The position numbers and the translations under genes are program-made. A model generated the notes under the pieces. The model did no database searches. It had not been told where the DNA came from and worked only from the letters and a program-made list of their open reading frames with translations. From Benincasa hispida (lineage: Eukaryota; Streptophyta; Magnoliopsida; Cucurbitales; Cucurbitaceae): a DNA stretch of 64,000 nt. Of this stretch, positions 12,218 through 24,561 are shown piece after piece. The stretch lies in the NCBI RefSeq assembly GCF_009727055.1, contig NC_052351.1:59113508-59177507 (forward strand), given 5' to 3'. Each line of letters opens with the position of its first letter. The stretch's first letter is position 1.

Positions 12218-14003
12218 GTCTGTAGTAGATGGATAAGGCTGGATACCTTATCCTGGTGACATTACGAGTATGGTCTGCTTTGTAGATATTACAATTGTTG
12301 TAAAGTGCTACAAATGATCTGCTCTTGATCATTCATGTGGAGACATGTGAGCGGAGATATTCTATACAAAGGAGTTTGTATAAGACCGGATCACAAAATG
12401 TTTAGTCTCATTATATAACGCCTTTCATAATAGAGACTTACATTTCACCAAGATGACCATAGGTAACATGACCTGAATCCTAAGTGAGTTGTAAACTCCT
12501 GCCTATGAAGGCAGTCCTTTGATTTGTATGGATGAGAGTAGCCAAGTCGCCAACTCAACAAGCCTACCATTTTGGGGATTCGTCTGATTGGGGAGCTGGG
12601 AACACATCTACACAAAAAAGAATTTACTCCTTCCCCAAGGTCGATGTAAGTAGATAAATTGCTCCCTTAAGGGTTGATTCGGGGATTAAACAATGTGGCG
12701 CCATACCCTCTCCTAACCCAAGAGGGGTTTGGTCATAGTTGGACTATGATTTATTATTCATTAGAAAGATCAGTGGTACTTAAGAAATTAGATGTAACTA
12801 CAGTGGAAAAACGATAATTTTGGACCAACCTGTACTTACAAGAAATTTGTGAAGGGCATCGTACTATTGACTGGTTATATCCAATGGACACAGAAATATA
12901 TCCGTAGTGCGAAGAGTGCAGCTGCAGGTCTTTAGTGGAGTGTCCGACAATTAACGGATGCTGGACAATTTAATTAAAGGATTTTAATTCATTATTCACG
13001 TATTTTGGATCTTCAAGCTACAGTTCCATAAGGTCTCCTCTGTAGCTCAACGGGAATTAATGAGAATCAATGTTTGGATTAATTTGAATTGTTAAAATTA
13101 ATTGAGAGATTTAATTATATGTGACATAATTAATTTAATCTAATTATATATGATATAATTACTATAATGTATTTGATACATTATAACATAAAGTTTATTT
13201 AAGAGGAAATAAATATTTGAATATGATTCAAATATTAATTATATGAATTTGATTCACATAATTAAATTTAATATAAATAGAATTTATATTAAATGTCATT
13301 GGTGAGAGAATAGAAACTATAAGTTATATTATATTTGATACAATATAGAAACTATAGGTTATGTGTTATATTTGATATAACTTACAATTTAATATATATT
13401 ATATGATAAGTTAGTTACTAGTTATCATATTAATATAAATATATATTAAATTGATTTATGAAAATAAATAAATTTAATTTAATTTATTTCCAAAATAATT
13501 TTGCGAGGTAATTGTAATTCCCTCCCCTCTTTTCTCTCCAATATGTGATAGTGGGAAAAAGGAAGAGAAGGGGTTCTTCTTTTTCCTGGTGTGGTTTCAC
13601 AAAAAGAATAGAGATTGATAGGTAGTGTTGTGTGATTTGAATCCCATCACTTCCTCTTATCTCTCTAAAAATCTTTCTCTTCTAAAATAGTGAAAGCCCA
13701 CAAAATTCCTGGATTTCCATCCAGAGAATACAGAGATAACATTCATGGTGGTGTCCTTATGGGCATTTAGAGGGTTCGAGATTGTATGTGACAAGATTCG
13801 GAGAAGGAATTTCGTGAAGAATGGTTATTCAAGGGTAAGGTTTCTTAAACCCATTTCCTATTTTGTGATCTTTGTTTTAAACATGCTGCAATTATCTTTT
13901 AAATGCATAATTTGTATGTATTTCCTGTAAAATTTATGTTATGTAAATTTTGGGTTTGGGACCGATCACATGTTTCGCTCAAGAACCTTTAGTGGTTCCT
14001 TCA
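12218..14003 (+). repeat. 5' LTR of D, 5'-truncated
   Basis: Aligns with 39273-41145 from the GTCTGTAGTAGATGGATAAG block to the CA end at 14003. The first ~165 bp of the full LTR are absent. AT-rich palindromic ATAATTA/TATATGATATAA words lie near 13080-13480. Confidence 0.85.
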
Positions 14004-14005
14004 AT

Positions 14006-14018
14006 TGGTATCAGAACC
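14006..14018 (+). other. Primer-binding site of D
   Basis: TGGTATCAGAACC lies three bases after the LTR end. It is close to the initiator-Met tRNA complement TGGTATCAGAGC. Confidence 0.8.
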
Positions 14019-14108
14019 AGATTTCTGGCCCAAATTTTTCCAAAAATTTTGGATTAATTTTACAGTGTTCTAATGGGATATTGCATTATATAATTCATGT
14101 GATGAATG

Positions 14109-15981
14109 TGAAGGAACTCAAAACCGAGAATTCCATGAGTGGGTTTAGATCGCTCCGATTTTCATAGTGACCAGAATAACAACGATATACAGTCTAAATA
14201 ACAGTTATGCATAAAACAATTTAACAACAAAATGCTCATAATTCAATAAAGTATAAAGAAGAGGTTCACTACCAGAGGAAGAAGATCTTCAAATTATGAA
14301 CCCACGGTAGCAGAAGAATTCCACCGATCTACCAGCACCCCAACGAATCTATCGTCTAAAATTGCACGATCCGAATGTACACGATCAAGAAGACGGGGAC
14401 AACACCACCAAAAGGGAGACCCAGGTATCCTCAGCATCAAAAACCCAGAGAGTGGGCTCTGGTGAGTTTGGTAGAAGACGAAGGAAAAGAAATCGTGTAG
14501 ACGACAAGCGTGAACGAAAAGAACTTCGCTATCGTATAGCTGAGACGCTTATCGTATAATAAAACTACACGATCATTTAGGAAAAACTAGACGATAGTTT
14601 AGGAAACTGATGTACGATCGTTTAAGGGGATCATACGAATGCACGATTGAATTAAAATGAAAACGATTTTCATTGTTTTAATCATATTATATTTATATCC
14701 TATAGTTTGATATCATATATCCACTATAGTATTTTTCCTATATTTGATATAAATTATATTTATATCTAATTTCCTCCAAAATAATGTATCTTATATATTT
14801 AGCCAATTATATCATATAAAATTAGCCATTCTAATTATATTATATATAATTGTACTTCCTCTTGTTAATTTGAACATTTCAAACTAACCCAAACACTGGT
14901 TCTCGACTTTATCCAAGCTACCCAGGTGACCTAATGGACCTGTGGCTCGAAGCTCCAACGGTACGTGAATAGCTGACTAAACTCCTAAGCCACGAGATTC
15001 ATCATCCGCTAACTGTCAGTGATTCCACTAAAGACCAACAGTTGAACTCTTCTTACCACAGATATATTTCTGTGTCCATTGAATATAACCAATCATGAGT
15101 ACAATGACTCTTCACAGATGCTCGTAAGTACAGTTGGGCCAATTTACTGTTTTGCCCCTATAGTTACATCTCACTCCTTAAATACCACTTATTTCTCTAA
15201 TGAACAATACAACATAGTCCAACTATGTGTGAACACCTCTCATGCTAAGAGAAAGTATGTGGCGCCACATCGTTCAAGCCCCTGGAATCAGCCCTTAAGG
15301 GTGCCATCTATCTACTTACCCCTGCGTCGGGAAAGGAGTGAATTCCTTGTTGTGTAGTTGAGTTCTCAGCTTCTAAATCAGACGAATCCCCAAAATGGTA
15401 GGTTTGAATTGGTGACCTGGCCACTCGTACCCATACAAATCAAAGGACAACCCTCAATGGCAGAAGTTCCCAACTTACTCAAGATTGAGGTCATGTTACC
15501 TATGGTCATCCTAGTGAAGTGAAGTCTCTATCATGAACGGTGTTATATAACGAGACATTAACACTTCGTGGTCAGATCTTATACAAACTCTTTGTATAAG
15601 ACGCCCCTGCTCACATGTCCTCAACACGAATGATCAGGATCAGATCATCTGTGGCAAGTCACAACACTTGTGACCATTAAACAAAGTGGGCTGTGTCCGT
15701 AGCTTTACAAGGATAAGGTTTTCCTCCTATATCCATATACTACAGACCATTTTGGTTATCACTCAAAACATGATCCACTTGTATGTCACCACATACATGT
15801 TTGAGTCACATACAGATAACAGGGAATTTGATGTTTATTGGTTTGTGGTAAAGCAACTAAAACAAGTAAATGAAAAAAACAACAAGATGTGAAGTAAATA
15901 TCATTTATTAACAATCACAGGTGTTCGTATGTACTGTTTACAAACTATAGGACACGAGACTTTAGGGCATCAACCCCAACA
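14109..15981 (-). repeat. 3' LTR of C
   Basis: About 1.87 kb. Matches 22791-24561 in order, but contains about 265 bp (near 14930-15200) missing from the other copy and lacks an 80-90 bp CGATCG-rich stretch that the other copy has near 23285-23370. Confidence 0.9.
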
Positions 15982-16080
15982 ATCTCTCACTTGTTCTAAA
16001 GCGAAGTGGGGTGTACAAAAAAAAGTACAAAACAATAAACTAGGGCATTAAAAGCCCAGTACAATAAAATCTCCCACTTG
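15982..16080 (-). other. Polypurine tract of C, duplicated
   Basis: On the minus strand GAACAAGTGAGAGAT abuts the LTR start. A second copy-like tract, GGGCAAGTGGGAGAT, lies about 85 bp upstream (16071-16085). D has the same two-tract arrangement. Confidence 0.75.
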
Positions 16081-18060
16081 CCCTAGTCCAGCTGCAGGCA
16101 ATCCTGTAGACCCATACTCCGTAGGTGACCCTCAAAGACTGTAGCCATGAGAGCCTTCATAAACGGGTCAACAACATTATGCTCCAAAGCTATCTGCGTG
16201 ACTATCACGTCCCCTCGATGCACTATCTCACGGATCAGATGATGCTTCCGCTCTGTGTGTTACAGCGTCGGTGACTTCTTGACTCCTTGGAGTTCGCCAA
16301 TGCCCCACTATTATCACAATAAAGGGTAATGGGTCTAAACGTATATCAAACAACTTCCAGGTCCGTCAAGAACTTCCTAAGCCAGACGGCCTTTTTAGTA
16401 GCTTCGAAAGCCGCTACGTACTCCGCCTCCAAAGTAGAGTCAGCAATGTACCCCTGCTTAGTGCTTCGCCACACTACAGCTCCTCTGTTAAGAGTGAAGA
16501 CTAACCCTGACATGGACTTGCAAGAGTCCTTATCAGTCTGAAAGTCAGAATCTGTGTATCCTATAAGGATCAAATCCCTAGATCCATACACGAGCATGTA
16601 GTCCCCTTGTTCTCTGAAGATACTTGAGGATGTTCTTCATTGCGGTCCAGTGACCCTAGCCTGGGTTAGACTGATACCTACTGACTATACCCACAACATA
16701 GCAGATGTCTGGACAAGTACAGAGCATCACGTACATCAAACTACCAACGGCAGATGCATATGGAACTCGTCTCATTTCCTCAACCTCTTGAGGCATCTTA
16801 GGACACATTTCCTTAGACAAAGTGACTCTATGCCTGAACAGCAGTAGGCCCCTCTTGAAGTCCTGCATCGAGTACTTGAGCAACATCTTGTCAATGTACG
16901 ATGCTTGAGACAGTGTTAGGACTTTGTTCTTACGATCCCAAAAAATTTGGATCCCTAGAACAAATTGAGCCTCTCCCAAATCATTCATTTGGAATTGGGT
17001 CGCTAGCTAGTTCTTAACTGCAGTCAGTAGACCTACATCATTCCCAATGAGTAGGATATCATCTACATACAACACTAAGAAGACTACTAATCCGTTGATG
17101 ATTTTCTTGTAGACACAAGGTTCGTCAACATTTTGGTCAAAGCCATACGACTTGATCACAGCATCAAATCGTATGTTCCAAGATCGAGACGCCTGTTTTA
17201 GTCCATAAATGGACCGATTCAGTTTGCAAACCTTTGCTCTTGACCTTGGGCTATGAATCCCTGGGGCTGCACCATATAAATGGTCTCCTCAAGATTGCCA
17301 TTCAGAAAAGCTGTCTTAACGACCATTTGCTAGATCTCTTAATTATAATAAGTTGCAATGGACAGGAGGATGCGAATCGACTTTAACATAACAATAGGTG
17401 AGAAAGTCTCCTCATAGTTGACTACCTCTACCTGGGTATAACCCTTTGCCACAAGTCGAGCCTTGAAGGTCTATACCTTCCCATCAGCACCCCATTTATG
17501 CTTGTAGATCCATTTATAACCTATAAGGCGAACCCCATCCGGCTGATCTACAAGATCCCATACTGAGTTGAAGTACATCGACTCCATCTCGAGATCTATG
17601 GCCTCGACCCATTCATCCCATCAACATCCTCCACTGCCTTCTTATAAGACAATGGATCCTCAACATCGCCATCTGCTACCATAGTAAGGATTTTCGTGAA
17701 ACCTAGATAGCGAACGGGTGGGTTCGCAACCCTCCTACTACGTCGAGGTTCCCTCAACTCTTGAGGTGGAATTGACCTACTGGATGAACTCCCATCAATA
17801 ACTCTTGTTGATGTAGCAGACTCTTCAACAACTCTCGTTGATGTTTTAGTAGCTTCATTGGAAAGTTCACGTAACACGACTTTACTACGTGGACTGTGCT
17901 CTCTCATATGATCCTCCTCCAGGAAAGTAGCATTTGTTGAAACAAACACCCTATTTTCCGTCAGATCATAAAAATAACCCCCTTGTGTACCTTTGGGGTA
18001 GCCTACAAAGAGGCATAACATCGACCGTGGTTCCAAATTCTTGGGATTAGCCTCAAGCAC
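16081..18060 (-). pseudogene. Pol of C: RT and RNase H, degenerate
   Basis: Minus-strand copia pol C-terminal part. The 17596-18060 stretch is the integrase C-terminal linker (PRSMLCLFVGYPKGTQGGYF, then REPRRSRRVANPPVR). RT follows with many stops and frameshifts, but YVDDILLIGND is legible at 17041-17080. At 16656-16988 the connector reads MNDLGEAQFVLGIQI with AVGSLMYVMLCTCPDICY. RNase H at 16346-16597 has GYTDSDFQTDKDS, then GAVVWRSTKQ and TLEAEYVAA, keeping the catalytic-type D and E positions. The enzyme would turn element RNA into cDNA, but cannot be made from this copy as read. Confidence 0.85.
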
Positions 18061-18093
18061 ATGTGCAGGGCAACCCCAAATCCGAAAATGACG

Positions 18094-19200
18094 TCAACTA
18101 GCTTTACGCCCATTCCACATCTCCAGAGGTGTTCTTGCAACACTCTTAGAGGGAACACAGTTGAGTATATACACCACAGTCTCCACTGTGAAACCCCAAA
18201 ACGAGTCCAGTAAGAAAGCGTAACTCATCATCGAACAAATCATGTCTAACAAGGTCCTATTTCTCCTCTCCGCTACACCATTCTGTTGAGGTGTACCCGA
18301 CGCTGAGAGTTGGGAAACGATTCCATGTTTTATCAAATAGTCCTGGAATGTGGAGTCTAAAAACTCTCCACCTCGATCTGATCGAAGTGTTTTAATCCAT
18401 CTATCCAATGCGTTTTCAACTTCAGCCTTGAACTCTTTGAACTTTTCAGAGGAGTCAGAATTCTGTTGCAAAAGATAAACATACCCGTACCTAGAGTAAT
18501 CATCAGTAAAATTGATAAAATACTCATAGCCATCCCAGGCTCGTACATTCATAGAACCACAAAGGTCAGAATGTACTAACTCAAGAGGCTCTTTGGCTCT
18601 AAAACCTTTTCCAGTAAAAGGTCGTTTAATCATCTTACCTTCAAGGAAAGATTCGCACACAAGTAAATAATTTTCTTCTAACTCACTTAGAAGTCCATTC
18701 TTCACCCATCTCTCAATCCTATTGAGATTAATGTGCTCTAAACGTAGATGCCAAAGTTGGGCATTTTCTTTTGAAGAAATTCGTTGACGTCTTGATTGAG
18801 TTACAACAATTCTGAATATTTCAGTATTATGAAGGGAATTAATGGCTAACGGCCTTAGCAAATATAAATTTGATTCTAGATTAGCTGTGCAAATAAATAC
18901 ACCATCTTTATAAATAAACGCTTTACTCAATTCGAAAGAAATAGTGTATTTACATTGCAATAAGCACTTTACAGAAATAAGGTTCCTTTTTAATTCAGGA
19001 ACAATATATACATCAATTAAATTTAGAAACCTATTCTGTAAAGTCAACTGGATCCCTCCCACTGCCACAGCTGAGACCACGTGCCCGGTGTCTACTCGCA
19101 TCGTCATCTCACTAGCCTCCAACTATCGCAAGGATCTAATCCCCTGAAAAGAAGAACAAACATGGTTAGTGGTGCCTGGAACAATTATCTAGGCAGAATC
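18094..19200 (-). pseudogene. Pol of C: protease, pre-integrase, integrase core
   Basis: The best-preserved coding stretch of the copia family here; 18094-19122 is one open frame of 342 codons. Upstream of it the protease motif reads WIIVPGTTNHVCSS, so the catalytic Asp-Ser of D-S-G is replaced by Val-Pro. The pre-integrase zinc domain has LWHLRLEHINLNRIE and VCESFLEGK, with the second Cys of the C-x2-C pair changed to Phe. The integrase core keeps all three acidic residues: HSDLCG, SDRGGEFLD and GVAERRNRTLLDM. The N-terminal boundary is uncertain because the frame is continuous with gag in active relatives. Confidence 0.88.
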
Positions 19201-20228
19201 ATCATTCTCCACTAAACAAGTTTCAAGTACAAGTAAATCATATTTACCTTTATCTACCTTGGCTGCTTTCTTCTTCTTTAGGTACCAAGGACAGTTCCTC
19301 TTCCAATGTCCATCTTCATTGCAATGGAAACAATTTCCTTTAGCAACTGTTGGATGCCTCCTTAGGGCGATAGGCGGTGGGTTAGCAGGTGCCTTCCCTT
19401 TTCCATTACCACCCTTCTTCTTTTTCCCCTTTGCAGAGTTAAAAGAGGAAGGTGCAAACTTTTTTCCTGAGGTTGAACCTCTATGGAACTTCCTAAAAGA
19501 TGAAGCAATATTTTCCTCACCCTTCTGCCTCTCGTTACTTTTCAGTAAAGATTGGTATGTCTGCAACTCGTTGAGGAGAGTTGTAAGATTATATTTGACT
19601 TTGTTAAGAATCACATTGCTAACAAACTGCGGAAAGCTCTCCCGCAAAGAATGCAGGATTATCATGTATAAATTTAATTGATGTATATAAACAACTCCGC
19701 CACAATTTCTTGCATTTTAGAGTATATTAGCACATGATCTAAACAACTCCGCCACATTGAAGTGGACCATCATGTTTAGCACATGTTCACGAACAGAGGT
19801 GCCTTCTTGCATTTTAGAGTTGAATTTAAATTTTAGAGCCTCATGCATAAGCTATTTAGATAGTTGTCCAAACATTCCCCGTAAGGACTCCATGATCTCA
19901 CGAGCTGAGACCATAGGCTCATGCTTCTTGGCCAAGACGTCAGAAAGACTTGCCAAGATATAGGCTCGGGCCTTCTCATTCGCCCTTGTCCCTGTCTCTT
20001 ATACACATCTAGATGTGTATAAGAGACAGTATTTGCCCTTGTCCATCGCTCGTATGCCTCCCGAACATTTCGAGCGACATTTGGAGTTGGAATAGGAGGA
20101 CAAGCCTCCGTGAGAGCAAACATGAGATCCTTGATGATTAAGATCGTCGTGATCATATGTTTCCATGTTGAAAAATGGTTGCCAGTCAATTTTTCGGCAC
20201 TTAACAAAGATAATGTGGCTGTAGCCAT
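19189..20228 (-). pseudogene. Gag of C, interrupted by adapter sequence
   Basis: Starts MATATLSLLSAEKLTGNHF at 20228 and shows the UBN2-type gag order. The frame is interrupted near residue 66 by a 38-bp synthetic adapter that translates as VSYTHLDVYKRQ, with about 14 bp of gag repeated on each side. Around 19680-19760 a local scramble repeats AAACAACTCCGCCACA twice. The back part (19189-19665) is open, with NLTTLLNELQTYQ, a basic linker, and an intact CCHC knuckle CFHCNEDGHWKRNC. Confidence 0.86.
19992..20029. other. Nextera/Tn5 mosaic-end adapter pair (artefact)
   Basis: CTGTCTCTTATACACATCT (19992-20010) is followed at once by AGATGTGTATAAGAGACAG (20011-20029), a perfect 38-bp palindrome. 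Each half is the 19-bp Tn5 mosaic end used in tagmentation libraries. Flanking GCCCTTGTCC is present on both sides (19982-19991 and 20035-20044). This is library-derived sequence, not genome. Confidence 0.97.
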
Positions 20229-22775
20229 TTGAAAAAGTTGCTGAAAATAAGAACAAATCTTGATTAAATTTTGCTAAAACACTTTTAAACCAATTTGTTT
20301 CTGCAAAACGGTTTCAAGTACCTTAAGTAATAGACTTCTATTTTGCAATGATGCCCCAATGAGTCAGGACAAATGCCACCGGTGGGGTGATCAATTTCCC
20401 CTTAACTGGGATGAGACATTCTCAACAATTAGGCTGAACCAACTCTTGGAATTGAACCTAATAGCCACCATTTTTCGGTCCAAAAGGGTTAACATTTAAC
20501 TATTCCGTGTAAGTGTAACCCCTTATTTTCAGTGCCAGAGTCTCACCCTAATGCGCTTACCATAGGGAAAAAACAGATTAGGACAAGAGACTAAGTTACC
20601 TTATCCTCTTACAAGAAGTCAAATAAAGAAACGTGCAAAACTACCATCCTTTAGGGGGACACTCCCAGGGCGCCTCGAGGCGATGTGCAGTAATGTTATT
20701 CAACCTAATGAGGGAGACCGAGGGATATGCTATCGCACTTCCCGCTCTCACTTACTATGAACATTTTCTCTATCCACCTTGATATTGACCTACCCAAACA
20801 CCATCCGTTGGGGGGACATGCCAAAGGTGTCGCGAGTCCGAGGATAGATCTCACGGTGTGGACTTAAGGAGAAAAGTAAAAGGTTTAAGTGAAGCATCTC
20901 ATGCCTCAAGTACCTCCCACTGAATGTTCTACCTAGGGATTCATTAACCTAGACAATCCGGCTACTGATTTTAGTCTAAGTGGTCTTTTTAAAGTTTTCT
21001 CATAAACAACGTTTGTTTATGAAATATAAACGAGTTTAAGTAGTCACATTTAAACACTTTAATAGACTGTCCTTAACTTGCATGCATGAATCAAATCTAT
21101 CTAATTCACCTTTCTAGGTAAGTTCCCAGGTAGGGGTGTTACGTTTCTGTCAACTTAAATACCCCAGCCTAGATAGAACCCACCTTAGACAAAAGGTCCC
21201 TTATAGATAGATTTGCTACACTTTTAACCTTTTATTAGCCAATTTAATCCTATTAAACTGATTAAAAGATTAAAGTATTAGGGTTTCTAATCATATTACA
21301 ATCGTGATCTTAGGTCTATGTGATCCAAGTTTTAAACATTTTAAAACCACGAATTAAACCTAAGTTAGCATGCATGTCTGTCTTATTTCTTTTAGTTCTA
21401 ATTTCTCTTTAACTTTTAAAAAGAAACAACTAAATAAAATTGCGCACAACTAAGCGTTTATAACATTTATAAAATAACCTATGTGTCATGGTTCATGTAA
21501 TGTCCAGTCATTACTATATAACTTATATATAACTCGTAATAACCAAGGAAACATGCTATCATTCACCCTTATACTATAAAAATTATAATATAAAGATTAT
21601 GCATGTCTATGCTTTATATGCATGCATAAATATAACTTTTATATTATATGATGCATGAGCATGCTTTTTCATAATTAAATCATGCTTCTCTAAATTATAA
21701 CAATTACAATAAAGAGATGATGCATGATCAATGCATAACCTAAGGTGGGATTTACTATATGTTCATACCATATGACATATAAGACATACATCGCATGTAT
21801 TAAACAAATAGATTAATGGATCGGGATTAGCCTTTAAACCGAAATGAACCGAAATGAATAAACCTATCTATTACATTTATCATCAAGCAAGCTGGTTCAC
21901 AAGAAAACTGGGTCTTGAACCATCAGGAGATCTCCATCGTATAGCAATCTTTATCAGGTAAACGATCGTTCAGCACACACTAGATGATAGGAACTTTAGC
22001 AAACGATCGCGTAGACGACGACGAGGCTGCGAAGCCTGATCGTCCATACAATCGTACAGCGCGACGATAGGTAAACGATTTACGTTGAGTTACTAAGCAA
22101 TCGTTTAGTCAGTTATTAAGTGATGAAGCTTGCTGACCTAAACGATCGTCTAGCACGCTTAAACGATACGCGAGCACCTGATCGTTTAACTTAGCATGCA
22201 ACTTGGTAAACGATTTACCTTGCATTGCTAAGTGATCGTTTAGTCCATTACTAAGCGATGAAGCTTGCTGACCTAAACGATCGTCTAGCTTGCGTGAGCT
22301 TTAAACGATGCTCAGCGATCATGTGCCTGATCGTCTTCCCGATACGACCAACGCTTGATCGTATACACCATTGTTCAACCGATGCGTTCAACCACGATCG
22401 CTTAAGCCTTCATCATCACGATGCGACGGACAACAATCGCGTATAACCACTACTGCACGATGCGATCAACCCTTGATCGTCTCCTTCCTCGAAGAGCCGC
22501 AACCTTTGCCCAGAACTTCGACGAACGACTCAAGACTCAAACACTTTGAATACAGACTCAATGTCGATTATATATGCCCAAAAAATGCAGGGGCCTTTAC
22601 ATACAATCGAAAATATAAAACAAATTTAAACAAACTGAGGCTATACATCCCGAAAACATCCATTAATCCAGCACATCTACAACAATATTAACATTTAAAA
22701 CAGTGTAGAAATGCACCACCTTGAATGTAAACGTTAATTCATTGCAACAAATGAAATCGGAGTATCAGAAAACCT
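20229..22775 (-). other. Untranslated leader of C
   Basis: About 2.5 kb between primer site and gag on the minus strand. No credible frame. It shares blocks with D's leader (24562-26807), for example GAGTGTCCCCCTA with GGATGGNA near 20640-20665 and 26400-26415. The part at 21950-22500 is unusually CpG-rich, with dozens of CGATCGT/AACGATC words. Confidence 0.75.
22070..22294. repeat. Tandem duplication, ~135-bp unit, CGATCG-rich
   Basis: Bases 22070-22160 and 22207-22294 repeat in the same order GTAAACGATTTAC, TTACTAAG, GATGAAGCTTGCTGACC and CTAAACGATCGTCTAGC with a few mismatches. Confidence 0.8.
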
Positions 22776-22788
22776 GGCTCTAATACCA
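22776..22788 (-). other. Primer-binding site of C
   Basis: The reverse complement reads TGGTATTAGAGCC, two bases inside the LTR, matching the initiator-Met tRNA complement with one mismatch. Confidence 0.82.
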
Positions 22789-22790
22789 AT

Positions 22791-24561
22791 TGAAGGAACT
22801 CAAAAACGATAATTCCATGAGCGGGTTTAGATCGCTCCGATTTTCATAGTGACCAGAATAAAAATGATATACATTATAAATAATAGTTATGCATAAAAAA
22901 ATTTAACAACAGCATGCTCATAATTCAATAAAGTATAAAGAAGAGGTTCGCTACCAGAGGAAAACGATCTTCAAATTATGAACCCACGGCAGCAGAAGAA
23001 TTCCACCGATCTACCAGCACCCCGGATCTATCGTCTGAAACTGCACGATCCAAACGTACACAATCAAGAAGACGAGGACAACACCACCAAAAGGGAGACC
23101 CAGGTATCCTCGGCATAAAAAACTCAGAGAGTGGGCTCTGGTGAGTTTGGTAGAAGATGGAGGAAAAGAAATCGTGTAGACAACAAGCGTGAATGAAAAG
23201 AACTTCGCTATCGTATAGCGGAGATGCTTATCGTATAATAAAACTACACGATCGTTTAGGAAACTGATGTATGATCATTTAAGGGACGCATGAGTTAAAC
23301 GATTGTTTAGACGACTGAGAAGCTATCGTATAGGCTCTCGACGATCAGTCTTTCACGATTTTGTTTTCGGGCGCGGGGATCATATGAATGCACGATTGAA
23401 TTAAAATGAAAACGATTTTCATTGTTTCAATCCACCAGTTACCATAACCATTGTAGCCTCACTTCCCACGTCCAAACGTGGATAAATCCGGTAATTGTCA
23501 AATCATTAATCAATTAATTTATTTAATAAATATAATCATATTATATTTATATCCTATAGTTTGTTATCATATATCCACTATAGTATTTTTCCTATTTTTG
23601 ATATAAAACATATTTATATCTAATTTCATCCAAAATAATGTATCTCATATATTTAGCTAATTATATCATATATAATTAGCCATTCCAATTATATCATATA
23701 TAATTGTACTTCCTCTTCTCAATTTGAATATTTCAAATTAACCCAAACACTGGTTCTCGACTTTATCCAAGCTACCCAGGTGAATAATACAACATATTCC
23801 AACTATTTGTAAACACCTCTCGGGCTAAGAGAAGGTGTGTGGCGCCACATCGTTCAAGCCCCCGGAATCAGCCCTTAAGGGAGCCATCTATCTACTTACC
23901 CCTGCGTCGAGAAAGGAGGTAATTTCTTGTTGTGTAGTTGAGTTCCCAGCTCCCAAATCAGACAAATCCCCAAAATTATAGGTTTGAATCGGCGACCTAG
24001 CCACTCGCACCTATACAAATCAAAGGACTGCCCTCAATGGCAGGAGTTCCCAACTCACTCAGAATTGAGGTCATGCTACCTATGGTCATCCTAGTGAAGT
24101 GATGTCTCTGTCATGAACGGTGTTATATAACGAGATATTAACACTTCGTGGTCAGGTCTTATATAAACTCTTTGTATAGGACACCCCCGCTCGCATGTCC
24201 CCAACACGAATGATCAGAATCAGATCATCTGTGGCAAGTCACAACACTTGTGACCATTCCACAAAGCGGGCCGCGTCCGTAGCGTTACCAGGATAAGGTT
24301 TCCCTCCTATATCCATATACTACAGACCATTTTGGTTATCACTCAAGACATGATCAACTTGTATGTCACCACATACATGCTTGAGTCACATACAGATAAC
24401 CAGGGATTTGATGTTTACTGGTTTATGGTAAAGCAACTAAAACAAGTAAATGAGCAAAACAACAAGATGTGAAGTAAATATCATATATTAACAATCACAG
24501 GTGTTCAGATGTACTGTTTACAAACTATGGGACATGAGACTTTAGGGCATCAACCCCAACA
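22791..24561 (-). repeat. 5' LTR of C
   Basis: About 1.77 kb; outer end CCCCAACA at 24561 and inner end TGAAGGAACTC at 22791. Relative to the 3' LTR, about 265 bp are lost at the join near 23780 (CAGGTG|AATAATACAAC). Confidence 0.9.

Larger units (their letters stand above)
14109..24561 (-). mobile_element. Copia element C, complete ends, inserted in D leader
   Basis: A minus-strand element of about 10.5 kb with both LTRs, primer site, long leader, gag, pol and polypurine tract. It is flanked by a perfect five-base duplication, GAATG at 14104-14108 and 24562-24566. The outer ends are TGAAGGAACTC (left) and CCCCAACA (right). It is the same family as D but in opposite orientation. Gag and pol carry stops and frameshifts, yet the integrase frame is still open and has all three acidic residues. 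A sequencing-adapter sequence sits in its gag. Confidence 0.93.

Noticed and set aside
19999..20256. Frame ending in CLLYTSRCV
   Set aside because: Its end is translated Tn5 mosaic-end adapter.
22070..22480. CRISPR-like array of CGATCG repeats
   Set aside because: Plant retrotransposon context, irregular spacing and no unique spacers; not a CRISPR array.
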